Assembly: GCA_020746105.1 (NCBI GenBank)
Contig: CM036622.1
Coordinates: 42,447,477 to 42,511,476, forward strand
Origin: Trogon surrucura
Lineage: Eukaryota; Chordata; Aves; Trogoniformes; Trogonidae
Direction of reading: 5' to 3'
DNA: 64,000 bases
Shown: positions 61,116 through 64,000 of the stretch, in pieces
How the letters are laid out: every line of letters begins with the position of its first letter
Numbering within the stretch: position 1 is the stretch's first letter
Position numbers and translations under genes: made by a program
Notes under the pieces: model-generated
The model's database searches: none
What the model was told of the DNA's origin: nothing
What the model saw: only the letters and a program-made list of their open reading frames with translations

Positions 61116-61240
61116 ACTCATAGAATCATTTAGATAATTTAAGATCACTGAGTCCAACTGTAAAGCTAGGGCTGTCATGTCCACTGCTACACCATGTCCT
61201 CAAGTGCCACATCCACACATTTTTCAAGAAGTGTTTGAAA
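61116..61240 (-). mobile_element. CR1 LINE 3'-end fragment (old)
   Basis: CTCATAGAATCATTTAGATA followed by AAGATCACTGAGTCCAACTG and ACCATGTCCTCAAGTGCCAC resembles the 3' part of an older CR1 family, antisense to the + strand. Confidence 0.75.
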
Positions 61241-63634
61241 TAATAATTATGCCTCAGGACTACCCTATCATACCCTGAAGAGACCTGGTCAAAGTGCCGA
61301 GCAGTGTGGCTGCGGGCAGCATGCTGGCCTTCAGCAGGGCGGATACAAATCAGCCCGTCCAGCTGGCTGGGTGTATTTCGGATCAGTTCACATAGGTATG
61401 ACAGGCACAGTGAGAGGACCAGTGTGTTAAATGAATGTAGTTACTCTCCTGCCCCAGACAACTGTCTCATAGCAGGGATATCTTTGTTCAGATGGATCCT
61501 ATAAGACACCACAGTAAGACGGTGAGTGGTTTCATTTTACCTCTGGCTGTCTTAGGGCTGACAGTAAGGAAATCCTCAGAAATAGGGAATGACTTGTCCT
61601 CATGGGTGGCAACAGCCTCTCTGCAGGGCTCTCACTGACAGCACATCTCTTGGGAGACTGCTGTGCTGCTGCTCAAGGGAGTCCTAAAGAGTAGTCGGCA
61701 AATGGCCATGCTCCATTACCTGGTACATGAACAGAGCAGAGCAGAAGGGACAGCATTTTGGAGTGATGCCATTAATGGCTCTCGTTTCCTAAGGGAGGAT
61801 CCTCATTTCTGGCCACCCAGCCCTATTTTCAATGCCCAGGACTGTGCATGAACTTTTGGCTGTTGTTGGCCACCATCCTTTGTGGTGTTACTACATAGCC
61901 ATTGAGAGTGAACGAACTCCAGGTTGATCCTCTTGAATCATTGCCCCAGGAAGAGCATTGCTCATTGATGATTAAAGTGGCAAGAAATGCTCTTAATTCC
62001 TTCTGCTGACATGTGGTCTGGATGGGTTGGTACAAAACTGGTTAATAAACGTACCCAGAGAGCTTTCTGGATGTCACACAGAGAGTGGCTCTGCGGGAGC
62101 CTGTCCCAGACCTGATTTTGTCCAGTTTCTCACTGGTGACTTGGACAGTGAAACACAGACTTCATCTATCAAGTGCCTAGACTGTACAGCGCGAGGAAGG
62201 GCAGAAGTCAGGGAAGAACAGGAGAAAGGTGACAGCTGAATTCAAATTCATCTTGACAACCTGGAAAAATAATCTGAAAAAAAAAAAGTTAAAGCTCAGT
62301 AATGGCTGTCATTTCAAACAGGATTAATCACAGTCATAGATTGAAGGTCTGGGTTATTCAGCAGCCTTTCAAAAAAGGGGCTCAACTGTTAGTGAACAAT
62401 ATCCTATCAGAGAGAACAAGGATGTAGTCACTCTGGATTATATGAGTGGGAAGATGGTTTGCACCATAGACTGAGTCATTTCTCTGATCTGTTCACCAGT
62501 AGTGGCTGGTATAGCCTCAATGGGCACATAGTACTCAGTTTTAGGCATCACACCTCCAGAAAGACATTAAGATGACAACTACAATAATTATTAGTGATCT
62601 AAAAACATGCACTCTGCAAGGAAATACTGAAAGTTGAATTGTCTGCCTAAAAATCATGCTGAAAATTGTAATGAAAACCTAATATCTGGAAGTTTGCTAT
62701 GGGGAGGAAGGAATTTTTTTTTCTCTGTGATCATGAAGGCTGAGACAAGAAATAATGTGTTCAAATTCCAGCAGAACAGATTCAATTCAATGTTAGAAAC
62801 AGATTTCCAGTGACAAAGGTAATAAGCCTCAGAACAGCTTACCTTGGGAGTTCATGGGATGCTGGAGGTCTTCAGAACAGGGTGAATGAATGTTAAGTGA
62901 GGAAAAGCTGATCCTGCTTTGAGAGACAGACCAAGGACTCTCCTTAAATCTTTCTTGCCATATTTTCCTGTGACTCAAGCCAGTAGCTCTGGGTTAATCT
63001 GTGACCACCTGTAACTCCTTTAATGACATTTTTCAAGACTGTGTCAGTGCTGTAGATCAACGTAAAGTCAATTTCTAGGAAATCCAGTGTAGCAAGAGAG
63101 GAACTGTATTGATTATTTTGCTTTGGTAAAGACAGGGACCTTCTGAACTGCCAACACCCCAGCCTACTGCTACTCTACATTAACTGTGCAGTTAGTTGTC
63201 TCCCCCTAAATCAGTAACTGTTGTAAAACACATCAGAAAAGTCCTACAAAATATTCTCAAATCTAGGTGCTGTGAGAGAGGTCAGAACAAGAAATGCAGA
63301 TTACACTTGTGACTGAATTTTGAAAGTAACAAAGTAAAAGCAGGAAGAGATAGAGAAGTGGGTGTGTTTGGATTTGCTCCCACCAGCTCCGCTGGAGCAG
63401 CAGCCAGGGTGCTCATCTTGACCCCTTAAAACCAGGACTGGGGAAACAAACAGTGTAATGTGTTCATTTCAAATTTGTCAGCTTGTTTTGCCTGCATATT
63501 CTCACCACACTATATGTTCACAGGTAAATAATTTGTTTATATAGATATTACAAGATTTTAAGTAGGTAAAACAGGGCTTGGAGCCAACAGCCCTCCTATG
63601 CTGCACTGTGTCTTCAGGGCACGGGGAGAAAGAA

Positions 63635-63718
63635 GGGAAAAGGGAAAAGGGAAAAGGGAAAAGGGAAAAGGGAAAAGGGAAAAGGGAAAAGGGAAAAGGG
63701 AAAAGGGAAAAGGGAGGG
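63635..63718 (+). repeat. (GGGAAAA)n heptamer satellite
   Basis: Eleven perfect GGGAAAA units in a row (63635-63711) followed by GGGAGGG. Perfect arrays of this size are usually polymorphic. The G3-A4 spacing meets the usual G-quadruplex rule. Overlapping open frames here are repeat artefacts. Confidence 0.96.
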
Positions 63719-64000
63719 ATGTGTGTAGGAGCAAGGTGGCTGCACAGGGAGTAAAATTTCACTTGTGGCTGGAGAAGGGGGCAGACGCTGATGCTGCACA
63801 TCACAGGACAGTCCTGATCTAGTCCCAGATGAAATACAGAATCCAGATCCAGCTGCTGGTGACTCTTCTTTAATTCATCTTTCCAGCTGGGTGATCTTGG
63901 ATGCTCTCTCGCTCTGACTCTCCTTGAAAATTAACCCAGTGCAGTGGTGAACAGGTGATAAAATATCCCTGTAGCCTTAGTTACTGGCAGGTATGTGTTA

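Larger units (their letters stand above)
54906..64000 (+). other. Intergenic DNA downstream of GAD2
   Basis: About 9.1 kb without a recognised gene. It holds two CR1 3'-end fragments (56670-56935 and 61116-61240) and a GGGAAAA satellite (63635-63718). Open frames of 172 and 197 codons on opposite strands at 55.5-56.2 kb have no recognisable product. In mammals APBB1IP follows GAD2 on the same strand; no APBB1IP exon is visible, and its promoter may lie farther on. Confidence 0.65.

Noticed and set aside
63598..63822. Lys/Glu/Gly-repeat open frames at 63.6-63.8 kb
   Set aside because: They are translations of the GGGAAAA satellite.
54906..64000. APBB1IP exon expected by synteny
   Set aside because: I looked for its start region and found no matching open frame with splice sites.

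Overview
This window is vertebrate, almost certainly avian, nuclear DNA. Two adjacent single-copy genes are read on the + strand. The interspersed repeats are CR1 LINE fragments whose 3' ends carry the bird-typical CATAGAATCATAGAAT motif. Coding exons are short, have GT/AG boundaries, and sit in introns of 0.15 to 11.5 kb. The species cannot be fixed from the sequence.

Layout. (1) 1-3504: probably MYO3A intron; no exon was recognised. (2) 3505-9922: the last four recognisable coding exons of MYO3A (class III unconventional myosin), ending in the conserved basic C-terminal tail. (3) 9923-12991: a gap of only about 3.1 kb holding the MYO3A 3' UTR and, from about 11.5 kb, a GC/CpG-rich island that is the likely GAD2 promoter and 5' UTR. 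(4) 12992-52381: the complete GAD2 gene (GAD65) in 16 coding exons. My junctions keep frame throughout and sum to 1758 nt, or 585 codons plus stop, the same length as mammalian GAD65. (5) 52382 to about 54.9 kb: GAD2 3' UTR with several AATAAA signals. (6) About 54.9-64.0 kb: intergenic sequence with CR1 fragments and a heptamer satellite. No APBB1IP exon, the usual mammalian downstream neighbour, was recognised.

The two genes are not a pathway; their linkage is conserved vertebrate synteny. GAD65 makes GABA from glutamate on synaptic vesicle membranes. MYO3A is an actin-based motor of stereocilia and photoreceptor calycal processes.

The most notable repeat is a roughly 2 kb 5'-truncated CR1 with a nearly open reverse transcriptase, antisense in GAD2 intron 7. 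The same intron holds two clusters of strikingly exact inverted repeats. I found no novel gene system. The items most worth checking are the inverted-repeat clusters, a Gly in place of the usual Ala next to the PLP-binding Asp of GAD65, homeodomain-motif-rich stretches of intron 4 that may be enhancers, and G-quadruplex-prone DNA in intron 2 and at 63.6 kb.
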